Shown here: in pieces, positions 25,364 through 35,856 of the stretch
Layout: every line of letters starts with the position of its first letter
How positions within the stretch are numbered: the stretch's first letter is position 1
NCBI RefSeq assembly: GCF_000733765.1
Contig: NZ_JPOG01000001.1
Location: forward strand, 2,170,001-2,234,000
Reading direction: 5' to 3'
Source of the DNA: Algiphilus aromaticivorans DG1253
GTDB taxonomy: Bacteria; Pseudomonadota; Gammaproteobacteria; Nevskiales; Nevskiaceae
Length of the DNA: 64,000 nt
Position numbers and translations under genes: made by a program
Notes under the pieces: model-generated
Told to the model about the DNA's origin: nothing
What the model saw: the letters and a program-made list of their open reading frames with translations, nothing else
The model's database searches: none

Positions 25364-25858
25364 ATGACCCAACCCGCAACCGCCCCGCCGCCGCTTCGCC
25401 GCACCGACCTCGCGGTGTTCCTGCTCTTCCTGCTGGTCTGTGGCGTCTTCCTGGCCGCGGGCAGCCTGGTGACCGCACCGGCCGCGGCCGGCTGGTATCA
25501 GACGCTGCAGCGCCCGGCCTTCGCGCCGCCGGATACCGTCTTCGCGCCGGCGTGGACCGCGATCTTCCTGCTGATGGCGGTGGCCGGCTGGCGCGTGTGG
25601 CGACGTGCCGGCTGGACGGCGGCGCAGGCGGTCTTCGGGCTGCAGCTGCTGCTGAACTTCGGCTGGTCGGCGCTGTTCTTCGGTCTGCAGCGACCGGACC
25701 TGGCGCTGGCCGAAATCTTCCTGCTGGCGGGCGCCATCGTCTGGACGATGCGCGCCTTCGGCCGCGTTGAGCGCCTAGCCGCCTGGCTGCTGGCGCCCTA
25801 TCTGGCCTGGGTGGCCTTCGCCGCCGTGCTCAACGCGGCCTTCGTCTGGCTGAATTGA
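25364..25858 (+). CDS. tspO: TspO/MBR family membrane protein
   Basis: A 164-residue protein with five transmembrane helices. Family marks are seen in [20 protein letters not shown], then [17 protein letters not shown], and [20 protein letters not shown]. TspO homologues bind porphyrins and are involved in tetrapyrrole or stress signalling. The Pro-rich N-terminus ([10 protein letters not shown]) is a short addition. It ends 8 bases before the convergent small exported-protein gene. Confidence 0.92.
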   Translation: MTQPATAPPPLRRTDLAVFLLFLLVCGVFLAAGSLVTAPAAAGWYQTLQRPAFAPPDTVFAPAWTAIFLLMAVAGWRVWRRAGWTAAQAVFGLQLLLNFGWSALFFGLQRPDLALAEIFLLAGAIVWTMRAFGRVERLAAWLLAPYLAWVAFAAVLNAAFVWLN

Positions 25859-25865
25859 GTAAAAC

Positions 25866-26189
25866 TCAGCGCATGCCGGCGTAATGCCGTCGAACGACCT
25901 CGTGGCGCAGGCGCGGATTCGGCGTATCCAGACGCAGTTGCACGCCGTCATTCAGGGCATCGGCGTGGCGTACCGGCAGGCTGTCGGCTTCGCGCCATCC
26001 ATCTTCCTCGCGCCAGAACCAGCGGTCGTGCGCGGGCGCGTAGTAGATGTCGCGCTCCGGGTAATAGACGAAGAGATGCTGCTGTGCCCGCAGGCCAAGC
26101 GTGGCGCTGTCGGCCTTCGGCTCGGCCTGCAGGCTTCCGCTGCCCAGGCCCGCGATCACGGCGAATAACACAAGCTGCCATCGGAACAT
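25866..26189 (-). CDS. Small exported protein of unknown function
   Basis: A 107-residue protein with a signal peptide ([20 protein letters not shown], cleavage near QAE). The mature part is rich in aromatic and charged residues: [20 protein letters not shown] and [17 protein letters not shown], then [14 protein letters not shown] ribosome site (GGGAGA) supports the start. It resembles small periplasmic YY/RW-motif proteins found in several gammaproteobacteria, but I cannot name a family. It diverges from metG. Confidence 0.72.
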   Translation of the reverse strand: MFRWQLVLFAVIAGLGSGSLQAEPKADSATLGLRAQQHLFVYYPERDIYYAPAHDRWFWREEDGWREADSLPVRHADALNDGVQLRLDTPNPRLRHEVVRRHYAGMR

Positions 26190-26330
26190 GCGGTCTCCCG
26201 GGCAATCCGGCCCGGCGGTTGCGGCGATGAGCGCATTTTCCCGAGGCTGGCTGAACGGCCCGCGAACGCGGCCGTCGCGGGGCTGCGTGGCATACTGCGC
26301 GGCCTTTCTTCCCTCGCCGCATCGATAGCC

Positions 26331-28370
26331 ATGGCGTCCGCGCAACGCGAGATTCTCGTCACCAACGCCCTGCCCTATGCCAACGGCCCGATCCACGTCG
26401 GGCATCTGGTGGGCTACATCCAGGCTGACGTCTGGGTGCGCTTCCAGCGCATGCGGGGCCACGACGTCCGCTACGTCTGCGCCGACGACGCCCACGGCAC
26501 GCCCATCATGCTGGCCGCCGAAAAGACCGGGCAAACGCCGGAAGACTTCATCCGCGGCATCCAGGCCGAGCACGAGGCCGACTTCGAAGCCTTCGGCGTG
26601 GCCTTCGACCACTACCACTCGACGCATTCGGCCGAGAACCGCGAGCTTTCGGGGCGCATCTATGCTGCGCTGCGCGACGCCGGGCTGATCCGCACGCAGA
26701 CCATCGAGCAGGCTTTCGACCCTGACAAGAACATGTTCCTGCCGGACCGCTACGTGCGCGGGGAGTGTCCGCGCTGTGGAGCGGCCGATCAGTACGGCGA
26801 CAACTGCGAGGCCTGCGGCGCCACCTATACCCCCGAGGAGCTGAAGAACCCGGTATCGGCGGTCTCCGGCGCAAAACCCGAGTGGCGCCCCTCCGAGCAC
26901 TACTTCTTCGAGCTGGCCAAGATGCAGCAGGCCATCCAGACCTGGATGGACGCCTCCGACACACAGCTGCAGCCGTCCGTGCGCGCCAAGCTCGGCGAAT
27001 GGATGGGCGAAGACCTGAAGGCCTGGGACATCTCCCGCGATGCGCCCTATTTCGGCTTCGAGATTCCGGATGCCCCCGGCAAGTACTTCTACGTCTGGCT
27101 GGACGCGCCCATCGGCTACTTCGCCAGCCTGAAAGCGTTCTGCGAAACCAATGGTGACGACTTCGAGCGCTTCATCGCCAAGGACTCGCCGGTGGAAATG
27201 TGGCATTTCATCGGCAAGGACATCGTCAACTTCCACGGCCTGTTCTGGCCGGCCATGCTCGAAGGCACCGGCCTTCGCACACCGACGGCGCTCAACGTCA
27301 ACGGTTATCTGACCGTCAACGGCGCCAAGATGAGCAAGTCGCGCGGCACCTTCATCCGCGCGGCCACCTGGCGCAAGCATGTCGATCCCGAGCTGCTGCG
27401 CTACTACTTCGCCGCCAAGCTCTCCGACGGCGTCGAGGACCTGGACCTCAACACCGAGGACTTCGTCGCGCGCATCAACAGCGACCTCGTCGGCAAGTAC
27501 GTCAACATCGCCTCGCGCTGCGCCGGCTTCATCCAGAAACGCTTCGATGGCCGGCTGGCGCCGCGCTGCCACGACCCGGCATTGCTGGAACACCTGCGTT
27601 CTGAGGCTGATGCCATCGCCGCGAGCTTCGAGGCGCGCAACTTTTCAGCCGGCATCCGCCGCATCATGACTCTGGCCGACGAGGTCAACGAAGCCATCCA
27701 GCAGATCGCGCCCTGGAAGCTCGCCAAGCAGGAAGGTCAGGAACAGCTGCTGCACGAATGCTGCACGACCTTCCTCAACGCCTTCCGGCTGCTGACGCTG
27801 TATCTGACGCCCGTCATCCCCGGCATCTGCGCGCGCGCCCTCGCCTTCCTCAACGACGAGGCCGCACGCTGGGATGCGCTGGCCACTACCCTCACCGACC
27901 ACGCCATCCGGCCCTACGAGCCACTGCTGACGCGGGTCGATACCAAGACCATGACCGCCATGACCGAAGACGCCCGCGCCGATCTCGAAGCCACTCCCGC
28001 CCCCGCCGCAGCTGCGCCACAGAAGGGCGAGCCGCAGGACGAGACCATCGACATCAAGGACTTCGCCAAGGTCGACCTGCGCGTGGCGAAGATCACCAGG
28101 GCCGAGCCCGTCGAGGGCGCCGACAAGCTGCTGCGGCTGACGCTGGATGTGGGTGCGCTGGGCGAACGCCAGATCCTCGCCGGCATCAAGGCCGCCTACG
28201 CCCCGGAAGACCTGGAAGGCCGGCTGACGGTCATCGTCGCCAACCTGGCGCCGCGCAAGATGCGCTTCGGCGTCTCCGAAGGCATGGTCACCGCCGCCAG
28301 CTTCGGCGACGGCAAGCCCTTCCTGCTGTCACCCGATTCCGGCGCCGAGCCGGGCATGCGCCTGGCCTGA
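26331..28370 (+). CDS. metG: Methionine--tRNA ligase
   Basis: A 679-residue class I synthetase that charges tRNA-Met. HIGH appears as HVGH in [16 protein letters not shown]. The zinc-knuckle domain is [18 protein letters not shown], and KMSKS is intact ([11 protein letters not shown]). The anticodon-binding helices follow. A C-terminal tRNA-binding OB domain (about residues 578-679, [20 protein letters not shown]) makes it the long dimeric E. coli-type enzyme. A Pro/Ala-rich linker precedes that domain. Confidence 0.97.
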   Translation: MASAQREILVTNALPYANGPIHVGHLVGYIQADVWVRFQRMRGHDVRYVCADDAHGTPIMLAAEKTGQTPEDFIRGIQAEHEADFEAFGVAFDHYHSTHSAENRELSGRIYAALRDAGLIRTQTIEQAFDPDKNMFLPDRYVRGECPRCGAADQYGDNCEACGATYTPEELKNPVSAVSGAKPEWRPSEHYFFELAKMQQAIQTWMDASDTQLQPSVRAKLGEWMGEDLKAWDISRDAPYFGFEIPDAPGKYFYVWLDAPIGYFASLKAFCETNGDDFERFIAKDSPVEMWHFIGKDIVNFHGLFWPAMLEGTGLRTPTALNVNGYLTVNGAKMSKSRGTFIRAATWRKHVDPELLRYYFAAKLSDGVEDLDLNTEDFVARINSDLVGKYVNIASRCAGFIQKRFDGRLAPRCHDPALLEHLRSEADAIAASFEARNFSAGIRRIMTLADEVNEAIQQIAPWKLAKQEGQEQLLHECCTTFLNAFRLLTLYLTPVIPGICARALAFLNDEAARWDALATTLTDHAIRPYEPLLTRVDTKTMTAMTEDARADLEATPAPAAAAPQKGEPQDETIDIKDFAKVDLRVAKITRAEPVEGADKLLRLTLDVGALGERQILAGIKAAYAPEDLEGRLTVIVANLAPRKMRFGVSEGMVTAASFGDGKPFLLSPDSGAEPGMRLA

Positions 28371-28521
28371 GCGCGCCTGCGCCATCCGGACGACGCCGCG
28401 CGCCGATGCCGCGGCATAAGCTCATGGCAAGGCCTCAACCGCCATTGCAGCGGCGCTCGCGGCACGGGATCATTACCGGCTGCGCGCTACCCGCCGCGCC
28501 CATCCACTGCCCCTTCGAGCC

Positions 28522-29097
28522 TTGAGCGAATACCTGCTACTGCTGATCGGCGCCGTGCTCGTGCACAACTTCGTGCTCGTGCAGTTTCTCGGCCTGTGCC
28601 CCTTCATGGGCGTCTCGCGCAAGATCGAGTCCAGCCTGGGCATGGCGCTGGCCACGACCTTCGTGCTGACACTGTCTGCTGTGGTGACCTACCTGGTGCA
28701 GAGCCTGATTCTGGAGCCGTTGGGGCTGGAATACCTGCGCACCATCGCCTTCATCCTTGTCATCGCCGCGGTGGTGCAGTTCGTCGAGATGGTGGTCGAG
28801 AAAACCAGCCCCCTGCTCTACCAGGTGCTGGGCATCTATCTGCCTCTGATCACCACGAACTGCGCCGTGCTCGGCGTTGCCCTTCTCAATCTGCGTGAAG
28901 CCCACGACCTGCTGGAGTCCGCCATCTACGGCCTGGGTGCCGGGCTGGGCTTCTCGCTGGTGCTGGTGCTCTTCGCCGGCATTCGCGAGCGGCTGGCCGT
29001 GGCCGATATTCCGGAGGCCTTTCAGGGGGCACCGGTGGGGTTGATTACGGCCGGGGTGATGGCTTTGGCCTTTATGGGGTTTGGGGGGTTGGCGTGA
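28522..29097 (+). CDS. rnfA: Electron transport complex subunit RnfA
   Basis: A 191-residue membrane subunit of the Rnf complex (ferredoxin:NAD+ or SoxR-reducing, ion-linked). Six helices are visible, with hallmark segments [20 protein letters not shown] and [17 protein letters not shown]. The start is TTG (28522): it gives the family N-terminus [16 protein letters not shown], and there is no ATG in frame nearby. The usual short spacing to rnfB is broken by a structured element of about 0.6 kb. Confidence 0.94.
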   Translation: MSEYLLLLIGAVLVHNFVLVQFLGLCPFMGVSRKIESSLGMALATTFVLTLSAVVTYLVQSLILEPLGLEYLRTIAFILVIAAVVQFVEMVVEKTSPLLYQVLGIYLPLITTNCAVLGVALLNLREAHDLLESAIYGLGAGLGFSLVLVLFAGIRERLAVADIPEAFQGAPVGLITAGVMALAFMGFGGLA

Positions 29098-29208
29098 TGG
29101 TTATGGCTATTCGCACCCCGCTGATACCCGGCGCGCTTCGGGTTTCGCGCCGCGAAAGAACTGAGCGTCCTCGCTCAGTACGTTTCCCATTGGGAAGCGG
29201 CGTGCTAA

Positions 29209-29824
29209 CGGGTTCCGCGCCTGAAACGGGCACGCTGCCGTTGAAGCGCCTCCGCGAGGCGCGGGTGACTTTTGTTCCGGCAAAAGTCACCAAAACCATG
29301 GTGCCCGCCGGGTGGCCTGCCGCGGCTGCGCCGCGGCAGGTCCCCGAGCCGGGCGACGTGCTCGGGGCACGCACGAACAGGCCATCCATGGCCTGGTCGC
29401 GCTCGCTCGGCATCCATGCCTCGCGACCCCTGCGCGCGACGCCCGCCTCGGCCACCCTCCAAGGGCACGTTTCTGAAACGGCTCGCCGCTCCGCGGCATC
29501 GCTGCCAAGGGCCGGGGCGTCTTCGTGCGATGTCGCGAAGCGACGAGCCGTTGTGCGCTCCCCTTGGTGGCGCGGCGGCTGGTGGCGCGCGCAGGGGAGG
29601 ATCGGCCCGGACGGCCGATCCAGCCGTGACGGGACAGGATGTCCCTTCACGGCGGCCCCGAGCACGCCGCCAGCCGCCGGGACTCCGGTCCGCCAAAGGC
29701 GGGCCGGAGCGCCACCTCGGGGTGTCCTCTCTTTGGTTCCTTTCTCTGGACAAGCAGAGAAAGGAACCCGCGCCGGTCGTGCGGAAACATGCGGTAGCGC
29801 TGTGGTTCCGAGGCGCGGAACCCG
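29209..29824. repeat. Hairpin-rich intergenic element between rnfA and rnfB
   Basis: Perfect 14-base inverted repeats (CGGGTTCCGCGCCT at 29209-29222, AGGCGCGGAACCCG at 29811-29824) bound about 590 bases packed with perfect hairpins: GGTGACTTTTG/CAAAAGTCACC (29264-29291), CCTGCCGCGGC/GCCGCGGCAGG (29316-29340), CCCCGAGC/GCTCGGGG, GGATCGGCC/GGCCGATCC and GGTTCCTTTCTCT/AGAGAAAGGAACC (29735-29768). Open frames run through it on both strands but lack protein-like composition. It resembles the spurious-ORF intergenic repeats frequent in GC-rich gammaproteobacteria. No transposase is present. Confidence 0.75.
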
Positions 29825-29901
29825 CGAGCACGAGGTGCCATTCGAGCTGCTCGGCACTACGGAGGATCGTGCTGAAAGCCACATTCTTGGAGGCCCAAGC
29901 C

Positions 29902-30459
29902 ATGCTTGAAGCCATCCTGGCCCTCGGCGGCCTCGCCGCGGCCTTCGGCATCGGCCTGGGCTTCGCCTCGCTGCGCTTCAAGGTCGAGGGCGACCCGCTG
30001 GTCGAGCAGATCGACGCCATCCTGCCGCAGACGCAGTGCGGCCAGTGCGGCTACCCGGGCTGCAAGCCCTACGCCAAGGCCATCGCCGCCGAGGAGGCGG
30101 ACATCAACCAGTGCCCACCGGGCGGCGAGGAAGGCATCGTCAAGCTGGCCGAGCTGCTGGGCAAGGAGCCGAAACCGCTGAACCCGGAGAACGGCACGGC
30201 CAAGGAAGCCCCCACCGTCGCGCTCATCGACGAGGAGGTCTGCATCGGCTGCACCAAGTGCATCCAGGCCTGCCCGGTAGACGCCATCGTCGGCGCCGCG
30301 CAGCAGATGCACACCGTCATCGAGGATCACTGCACGGGTTGCGAGCTGTGTATCCCACCCTGCCCTGTGGACTGCATCACGATGGAGCCGGTGCAGCCGA
30401 CGCAACAGACCTGGACCTGGCCGGCGCCGGACGCAGCCGAGCGGCGCGACGCGGCATGA
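29902..30459 (+). CDS. rnfB: Electron transport complex subunit RnfB
   Basis: A 185-residue iron-sulfur subunit. It has an N-terminal membrane helix ([20 protein letters not shown]), an Fe-S/4Fe4S domain (CGQCGYPGC, then CPPGG) and a two-cluster ferredoxin module ([16 protein letters not shown] and [16 protein letters not shown]). The start ATG has GGAG 9 bases upstream, just after the structured element. The stop overlaps rnfC (ATGA). Confidence 0.95.
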   Translation: MLEAILALGGLAAAFGIGLGFASLRFKVEGDPLVEQIDAILPQTQCGQCGYPGCKPYAKAIAAEEADINQCPPGGEEGIVKLAELLGKEPKPLNPENGTAKEAPTVALIDEEVCIGCTKCIQACPVDAIVGAAQQMHTVIEDHCTGCELCIPPCPVDCITMEPVQPTQQTWTWPAPDAAERRDAA

Positions 30460-32822
30460 GCGGTCCCACGCTGCTCCACCGGTCCGACTTCCCCGGCGGA
30501 CTGCATCTCGAATACCACAAGGATCTCGTCGCCGGCGCGCCCATCGCCACGGCGCCGGTGCCGCCGGAGCTGGTGATCCCGCTCGCGCAGCACGTCGGCA
30601 CACCCGCCGACCCGGTCGTGCAGGTCGGTCAGCACGTCAAGCGCGGCGAAGTGATCGGCCGCGCACACGGCTACATCTCGTTGCCAGTGCACGCGGCGAG
30701 CTCCGGCACCGTCACGGCCATCGAGGAGCGGCCGGTCGCGCATCCTTCTGGCATCCCGGCGCGTTGCGTGGTCATCGATACCGATGGCGAAGACGCCGCG
30801 GCGGAGCCCGAGTGGGAGACCATCGCCGATCCGGAAGCCGCCGAGCCGCATGTGTTGCGCGACATAGCGCGCGCCGCCGGCATCGCTGGTCTCGGCGGCG
30901 CCTCCTTCCCCGCTTTCGTCAAGCTCAACCCGGCCAAGCCGGTGGACGCGCTGATCATCAACGGCGCCGAGTGCGAGCCCTACATCGCCTGCGATCAGGC
31001 GCTGATGGCCGAAGACGCCGATCAGATCGTCGCCGGCATCCGCATCATGCTGCGCGCCCTCGACGCCCCGGAGTGCCTGATCGGCATCGAGGACAACAAG
31101 CCGCGGGCGATCGCCGCATTGACCGAGGCCGCCGCTTCGGATGCACGCATCACCGTGGTCACGGTGCCGACGCGCTACCCGCAGGGTGGCGAGAAGCAGC
31201 TGATCCAGACGCTCACCGGTCGCGAGGTGCCCAGCCAGGGCCTGCCGCTGGACATCGGCATCGTCTGCCAGAACCCCGGCACGGCGCGCGCCTTCTACCG
31301 CGCCGTCGTGCACGGCGAGCCGCTGATCGACCGCGTCATCAGCCTCACCGGCCTGGCCATGGCGCAGCCGCGCAATGTGCGCGCGCGCATCGGCACGCCG
31401 CTGGGCTGGCTCGCCGCACAGTTCGGCGGCTTCTCCGAAACACCCGGCCGGCTCGTCATGGGCGGACCGATGATGGGCATTCGCATCCCGGACGACGGCG
31501 GCGTGCCGCTGGTGAAGGCCTCCAACTGCCTGCTTGCGATGCGCGCCGAGGATGTGCGGCCGCCGGAGCCGGCCATGCCCTGCATCCGCTGCGGCGCCTG
31601 CGCCGACGTCTGCCCCGCCAAGCTGCTGCCGCAGCAGCTCTACTGGCACGCCAAGGCGCGCGAGTTCGACAAGGCGCAGCGCTACAACCTCTTCGACTGC
31701 ATCGAATGCGGCGCCTGCGCGGCCGTCTGTCCCAGTCACATCCCGCTGGTGCAGTACTACCGCTTCGCCAAGACCGAGATCTGGGCCGAGGAGCGCGAGC
31801 GCCTGGCCGCCGACGCCGCGCGCGTGCGCCACGAGGAGCGCCAGCGGCGCATGGAACGCGAGGCTGCCGAGAAGGAAGCTGCCCGCGCCGCGCGCAAGAA
31901 GAAGGCGAGCGGTGGCAGCGCCGCCGATGACGACCCCATAGCGCGCGCCAAGACCGCCGCGGCCGAGCGCCGCAAGGCCAAGGACGAAGGCGAGCAGTCG
32001 GCGCCGCAAGCGGATGACCCTGTCGCCCGTGCCAAGGCGGCAGCTGCGGCTCGCAAGCAGCAGAAGGCTGAGACGGAAGCCGAGCCGCTGTCCAGCGACA
32101 ACGCACAGCCCGCCGAAGCCGACGAGAACGATCCGGTCGCACGCGCCAAGGCCGCTGCCCAGGCACGCAAGGCGGCGCAAGCTGAAGCCACCACGTCGAG
32201 CGACTCGGCGCCGGAGACCAGCAGCGACAGCGAAGAAGACCCCGTCGAGAAGGCCAAGGCAGCAGCGCGAGCGCGGAAGGCCGCACGCAAAGCTGCCGCG
32301 GAAGACTCGACCGGCGACGCGGCAACCGACCCGGTGGAAAAGGCAAAGGCCGCCGCCCGCGCACGCAAGGCAGCCCAATCCGAGGGCACCACGTCGAGCG
32401 AAGCAGCGCCGGAGGCCGGCGGCGACAGCGAGGACCCCGTCGAGAAAGCCAAGGCAGCGGCACGCGCGCGAAAGGCAGCGCGCGAAGCTTCCGCGCAAGA
32501 CTCGGCCGGCAACGCCGACAGCGATCCGGTGGAGAAGGCAAAGGCCGCCGCCCGCGCACGCAAGGCAGCCCAAGCCGAGGGCGCCACGTCGAGCGACGCG
32601 GCGCCGGCGGCGAGCGACGGCAACGAGGATCCCGTCGAAAAGGCCAAAGCGGCGGCGCGTGCGCGCAAGGCCCAGAAGCAAGCCGCCGAGGCGACGCCGG
32701 CCCCGGCGCCCGAGGGCGGCGACGACACGCCGGCCGAGGACGATTCGGTGGCGCGCGCCATCGCCGCCGCCAAGGCGAAGAAGGCCGCGCGCAAGGCCGA
32801 CGACGAAGGCGGCGAAGCATGA
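30456..32822 (+). CDS. rnfC: Electron transport complex subunit RnfC with repeat-rich C-terminus
   Basis: A 788-residue peripheral subunit. The N-terminal RnfC_N domain ([19 protein letters not shown]), an NADH/FMN-binding Complex1_51K-like domain ([34 protein letters not shown]), SLBB, and two 4Fe4S motifs ([24 protein letters not shown]) make up about 450 residues. A charged helix follows, then nine copies of a [15 protein letters not shown]-type motif (about residues 491-781) separated by acidic Ser/Thr/Gly linkers. It overlaps rnfB and rnfD by 4 bases each. Confidence 0.94.
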   Translation: MSGPTLLHRSDFPGGLHLEYHKDLVAGAPIATAPVPPELVIPLAQHVGTPADPVVQVGQHVKRGEVIGRAHGYISLPVHAASSGTVTAIEERPVAHPSGIPARCVVIDTDGEDAAAEPEWETIADPEAAEPHVLRDIARAAGIAGLGGASFPAFVKLNPAKPVDALIINGAECEPYIACDQALMAEDADQIVAGIRIMLRALDAPECLIGIEDNKPRAIAALTEAAASDARITVVTVPTRYPQGGEKQLIQTLTGREVPSQGLPLDIGIVCQNPGTARAFYRAVVHGEPLIDRVISLTGLAMAQPRNVRARIGTPLGWLAAQFGGFSETPGRLVMGGPMMGIRIPDDGGVPLVKASNCLLAMRAEDVRPPEPAMPCIRCGACADVCPAKLLPQQLYWHAKAREFDKAQRYNLFDCIECGACAAVCPSHIPLVQYYRFAKTEIWAEERERLAADAARVRHEERQRRMEREAAEKEAARAARKKKASGGSAADDDPIARAKTAAAERRKAKDEGEQSAPQADDPVARAKAAAAARKQQKAETEAEPLSSDNAQPAEADENDPVARAKAAAQARKAAQAEATTSSDSAPETSSDSEEDPVEKAKAAARARKAARKAAAEDSTGDAATDPVEKAKAAARARKAAQSEGTTSSEAAPEAGGDSEDPVEKAKAAARARKAAREASAQDSAGNADSDPVEKAKAAARARKAAQAEGATSSDAAPAASDGNEDPVEKAKAAARARKAQKQAAEATPAPAPEGGDDTPAEDDSVARAIAAAKAKKAARKADDEGGEA
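31926..32800 (+). repeat. Nine-fold repeat in the rnfC 3' end
   Basis: The coded motif D-P-V-(E/A)-(K/R)-A-K-A-A-A-x-A-R-K-A recurs nine times at spacings of roughly 30-40 codons. Copies 4 to 8 are nearly identical, down to shared DNA stretches such as AAGGCCGCCGCCCGCGCACG, so they arose by recent duplication. The first, second and last copies are more diverged. Confidence 0.85.
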
Positions 32823-33853
32823 GCGCGGTCTCCTCGCCTCATCTGCCGGTACGCCGCAGCGTCGGCGGCGTCATGGCGCGCGTTCTGGCTGCGCTAGTGC
32901 CCGGCATCGTCGTCTACGTGCTGCTCTTCGGGCCCGGCGTGCTGCTCAATATCGCGCTCGCCGCCGGCGCCTGCCTTGCCACCGAAGCCGCCTGGCTCGC
33001 TGCGCGTGGGCGTCGGCTGCGCGCGCAGCTCAAGGACAACACGGCGCTGGTCACCGGCGTGCTGCTGGCGCTGGCGCTGCCGCCGCTGACGCCGTGGTGG
33101 ATTCCCGTTCTGGGCGGCGCCTGCGCCATTCTGCTGGGCAAGCAGATCTACGGCGGGCTGGGCGCCAATCCGTTCAATCCCGCCATGCTGGGCTACGTCG
33201 TGCTGCTCGTGTCCTGCCCGCTGCAGCTGTCACTGTGGCCCGCGATGGCGCCGACCTGGGAGGCACCGGCCGACAGCTTCCAGCAACTGGCCCTTGCCTT
33301 CTCGAGTGACTGGGCGACGCGCATGGACGCCATCAGCAGCGCCACCGCCCTGGACGCGCTGCGCAGCGGCCTTGCCGACGGCCTCAGTCGCAGCGAACTC
33401 GCCGCCGGCGCAGTGGCCGATCTCTTCGCGCGCGGCCACGCCTGGATCGCGCTGGCCTGGCTGGCGGGCGGGTTGTGGCTTCTGCACCAGAAGCTCATCG
33501 CCTGGCAGATCGTGCTCGGCGTGCTTGCCGGCGCCGCACTCTTCGCACTGCCCTTCTGGGCGCTGGACCCGGGCCGCTTCGCGTCACCCGCCTTCCACCT
33601 GCTGGCCGGCGCGACGCTGCTCGGCGCCTTCTTCATCGCCACGGACCCGGTCTCGGCGGCAACCACGCACAAGGGGCGGCTCTACTACGGGCTGGCCATC
33701 GGTGCGCTGACGGTGATCATCCGTACTTGGGGCAACTATCCGGACGCCGTCGCCTTCGCGGTGCTGCTGCTTAACCTCTGCGTACCCATCATCGACCAGT
33801 ACACGCAGCCGCGCATCTACGGCGGCCAGCGCGGCGCCGAGGGCGGACCATGA
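32819..33853 (+). CDS. rnfD: Electron transport complex subunit RnfD
   Basis: A 344-residue NqrB/RnfD-type membrane subunit with about nine helices. The segments NTALVTGVLLALALPPLTPW, then YGGLGANPFNPAMLGYVVLL, are typical. The covalent-FMN threonine should lie in DPVSAATTHKG. It overlaps both neighbours by 4 bases. Confidence 0.94.
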   Translation: MSAVSSPHLPVRRSVGGVMARVLAALVPGIVVYVLLFGPGVLLNIALAAGACLATEAAWLAARGRRLRAQLKDNTALVTGVLLALALPPLTPWWIPVLGGACAILLGKQIYGGLGANPFNPAMLGYVVLLVSCPLQLSLWPAMAPTWEAPADSFQQLALAFSSDWATRMDAISSATALDALRSGLADGLSRSELAAGAVADLFARGHAWIALAWLAGGLWLLHQKLIAWQIVLGVLAGAALFALPFWALDPGRFASPAFHLLAGATLLGAFFIATDPVSAATTHKGRLYYGLAIGALTVIIRTWGNYPDAVAFAVLLLNLCVPIIDQYTQPRIYGGQRGAEGGP

Positions 33854-34512
33854 CGCTGCTCAAGCAGATGGCCGTTTCGGGTGCGCTGCTGGCGGCCTTC
33901 GCAGTGGTGGGAGCTGCACTTCTGGCCGGTTCGCACGCGGTCACCGAGCCGCGCATCGAAGCCAACGTCCGAGCCACGCTGGAACGACAGCTGCAGGAAG
34001 TGCTGCCGACCGGCGATTTCGAACAGGCCGTGAGCGCCAGCGCCGAGCGGCTGGAAGCGCCCGAGCATCTGCAGGCTCTCGGCACGCGCAAGCCCGTGAC
34101 GCTCTATCGCGCCCGTCGCGACGGCGAAACCGTGGCGGCGGTCTTCGACGTCACGACACCGGAGGGCTATAGCGGCGACATCCGCCTGCTTGTCGGCGTG
34201 CACCGCAACGGCACCGTCACCGGCGTGCGCGCGGTCGCGCATCGCGAGACGCCGGGCCTCGGCGACAAGATCGATACCGCCAAAAGCGACTGGATCAAGA
34301 CCTTTTCCGGCCGCTCGCTGGGCGACCCGCCTGCCGAGGACTGGCAGGTCGCGCGCGACGGCGGCGCCTTCGATCAGTTCTCCGGCGCCACCATCACGCC
34401 GCGATCGGTGGTTCGCCAGGTCGCGCGCGTGCTGAGCTTTGCTCAGGAGCGACACGAGCGCATCTACGATACCCGTGGCAATGCCAATGCCCCGCAGACG
34501 GATCCGACATGA
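33850..34512 (+). CDS. rnfG: Electron transport complex subunit RnfG
   Basis: A 220-residue subunit with one N-terminal membrane helix and a periplasmic FMN-binding domain. The flavinylation motif is S-G-A-T (FSGATITPRSVV), and TPGLGDKI is also conserved. It overlaps rnfD and rnfE by 4 bases. Confidence 0.94.
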   Translation: MTLLKQMAVSGALLAAFAVVGAALLAGSHAVTEPRIEANVRATLERQLQEVLPTGDFEQAVSASAERLEAPEHLQALGTRKPVTLYRARRDGETVAAVFDVTTPEGYSGDIRLLVGVHRNGTVTGVRAVAHRETPGLGDKIDTAKSDWIKTFSGRSLGDPPAEDWQVARDGGAFDQFSGATITPRSVVRQVARVLSFAQERHERIYDTRGNANAPQTDPT

Positions 34513-35198
34513 GCTACGCGAAGATCGCCCACGAGGGCCTCTGGAAGAACAATCCGGCGATGGTGCAGCTGCTCGGGCTGTGCCCGCTGCTGGCAACCTC
34601 GTCGACGGTCATCAACGCCACCGGGATGGCGCTGGCCACCCTCTTCGTGATCCTGTTCACGAATGTGCTGATCTCGGCCATCCGCGCGCATACGCGCAAG
34701 GAGATCCGCATTCCGGTCTTCGTCATGATCATCGCCGCGGCGGTCACGGCCGTGGAGCTGTTCATGAATGCCTGGCTGCACGAGCTCTATCTGCGGCTGG
34801 GTATCTTCATCCCGCTGATCACGACCAACTGCATGATCCTCGGCCGCGCCGAAGCCTTTGCCTCCAAGAACGCGATCCCGCGCGCGGCCTTCGACGGGCT
34901 GATGATGGGCGCCGGCTTCGGGCTGGTGCTCATCGCCCTGGGTGCGCTGCGAGAGGCCATCGGCCAGGGCACGCTGCTGGCCGGCGCCGAGCTGCTCTTC
35001 GGCGCAGCTGCGGCAAGCTGGGAGCTGCGGCTGATTCCGGGCTTCGAGGGCTGGCTGCTGCTGGTTCTGCCGCCGGGCGCCTTCATCGGCCTCGGCCTGC
35101 TGGTCGCGGCCAAGCAGTGGCTGGACCTGCGCGCCGAGCGGCGTGCACCAGCCGCTGCGGCGCCGGAGGCCACGGCCGAAGCCGAGGCCGTGCAATAG
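34509..35198 (+). CDS. rnfE: Electron transport complex subunit RnfE
   Basis: A 229-residue NqrD/RnfE-type subunit with six helices. It is homologous to RnfA: NNPAMVQLLGLCPLLATSST and IPLITTNCMILGRAEAFASK. The C-terminus has a short Ala/Glu tail. Last rnf gene; nth follows after 16 bases. Confidence 0.94.
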   Translation: MSYAKIAHEGLWKNNPAMVQLLGLCPLLATSSTVINATGMALATLFVILFTNVLISAIRAHTRKEIRIPVFVMIIAAAVTAVELFMNAWLHELYLRLGIFIPLITTNCMILGRAEAFASKNAIPRAAFDGLMMGAGFGLVLIALGALREAIGQGTLLAGAELLFGAAAASWELRLIPGFEGWLLLVLPPGAFIGLGLLVAAKQWLDLRAERRAPAAAAPEATAEAEAVQ

Positions 35199-35214
35199 AG
35201 CGGCGGGCCGGCGC

Positions 35215-35853
35215 ATGAACAAGGCCAAGCGCACCGCCATATTCGAGCGCCTGCGCGCCGAGAAGCCGGCGCCGACCACCGAGCTGCGCTACGACACGCC
35301 CTTCGAGCTGCTGGTGGCGGTCGTGCTCTCGGCGCAGGCCACCGATGTCGGCGTCAACAAGGCCACTGCAAAGCTGTACCCGGTGGCCAACACGCCTGAG
35401 GCGATTCTCGCCCTGGGCGAGGAAGGCCTGCGCGACTACATCAAGACCATCGGCCTCTACCGCGCCAAAGCCGCCAACATCATCAAGCTGTGCCGCATGC
35501 TGATCGAGCAGCACGACAGCGAAGTGCCACGCTCGCGCGAGGCGCTGGAGGCCCTGCCCGGCGTCGGTCGCAAGACCGCCAACGTCATCCTCAACACTGC
35601 CTTCGGCGACCCCACCATCGCAGTGGACACGCACATCTTCCGGCTGGCCAATCGCACCGGCCTAGCGCCCGGCAAGAACGTCCGTGAAGTCGAGGACAGA
35701 CTCACCCGGCTGACGCCGCGGGAATTCCTCAAGGACGCGCATCACTGGCTGATCCTGCACGGGCGCTACGTCTGCAAGGCGCGCAAGCCGGAGTGTCCCG
35801 GCTGCTGCATCGCCGATCTCTGCGAGTACCGCGACAAGACGACGGCCGCGTAG
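35215..35853 (+). CDS. nth: Endonuclease III (DNA glycosylase/AP lyase)
   Basis: A 212-residue base-excision repair enzyme for oxidised pyrimidines. The helix-hairpin-helix LPGVGRKTANVILNTAFG carries the catalytic Lys, and VDTHIFRLANR the catalytic Asp. The C-terminal 4Fe4S ligands are in CKARKPECPGCCIADLC. The Met at 35215 matches the family start. Its place behind rnfE is common in gammaproteobacteria. Confidence 0.96.
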   Translation: MNKAKRTAIFERLRAEKPAPTTELRYDTPFELLVAVVLSAQATDVGVNKATAKLYPVANTPEAILALGEEGLRDYIKTIGLYRAKAANIIKLCRMLIEQHDSEVPRSREALEALPGVGRKTANVILNTAFGDPTIAVDTHIFRLANRTGLAPGKNVREVEDRLTRLTPREFLKDAHHWLILHGRYVCKARKPECPGCCIADLCEYRDKTTAA

Positions 35854-35856
35854 CGC

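Noticed and set aside
25866-27593. Minus-strand open frame of 575 codons opposite metG
   Set aside because: Only its last 107 codons (start at 26189) look like a real exported protein; the rest is antisense to metG.
29094-29909. Open frames on both strands in the rnfA-rnfB gap
   Set aside because: They are Arg/Pro/Ala/Gly-rich, overlap each other in many frames and follow the hairpins; they are by-products of a repeat.
31926-32800. Regular repeats in rnfC as a CRISPR-like array
   Set aside because: The repeats are in frame, protein-coding and diverged at the ends, with spacers that are also coding; no cas genes are near.
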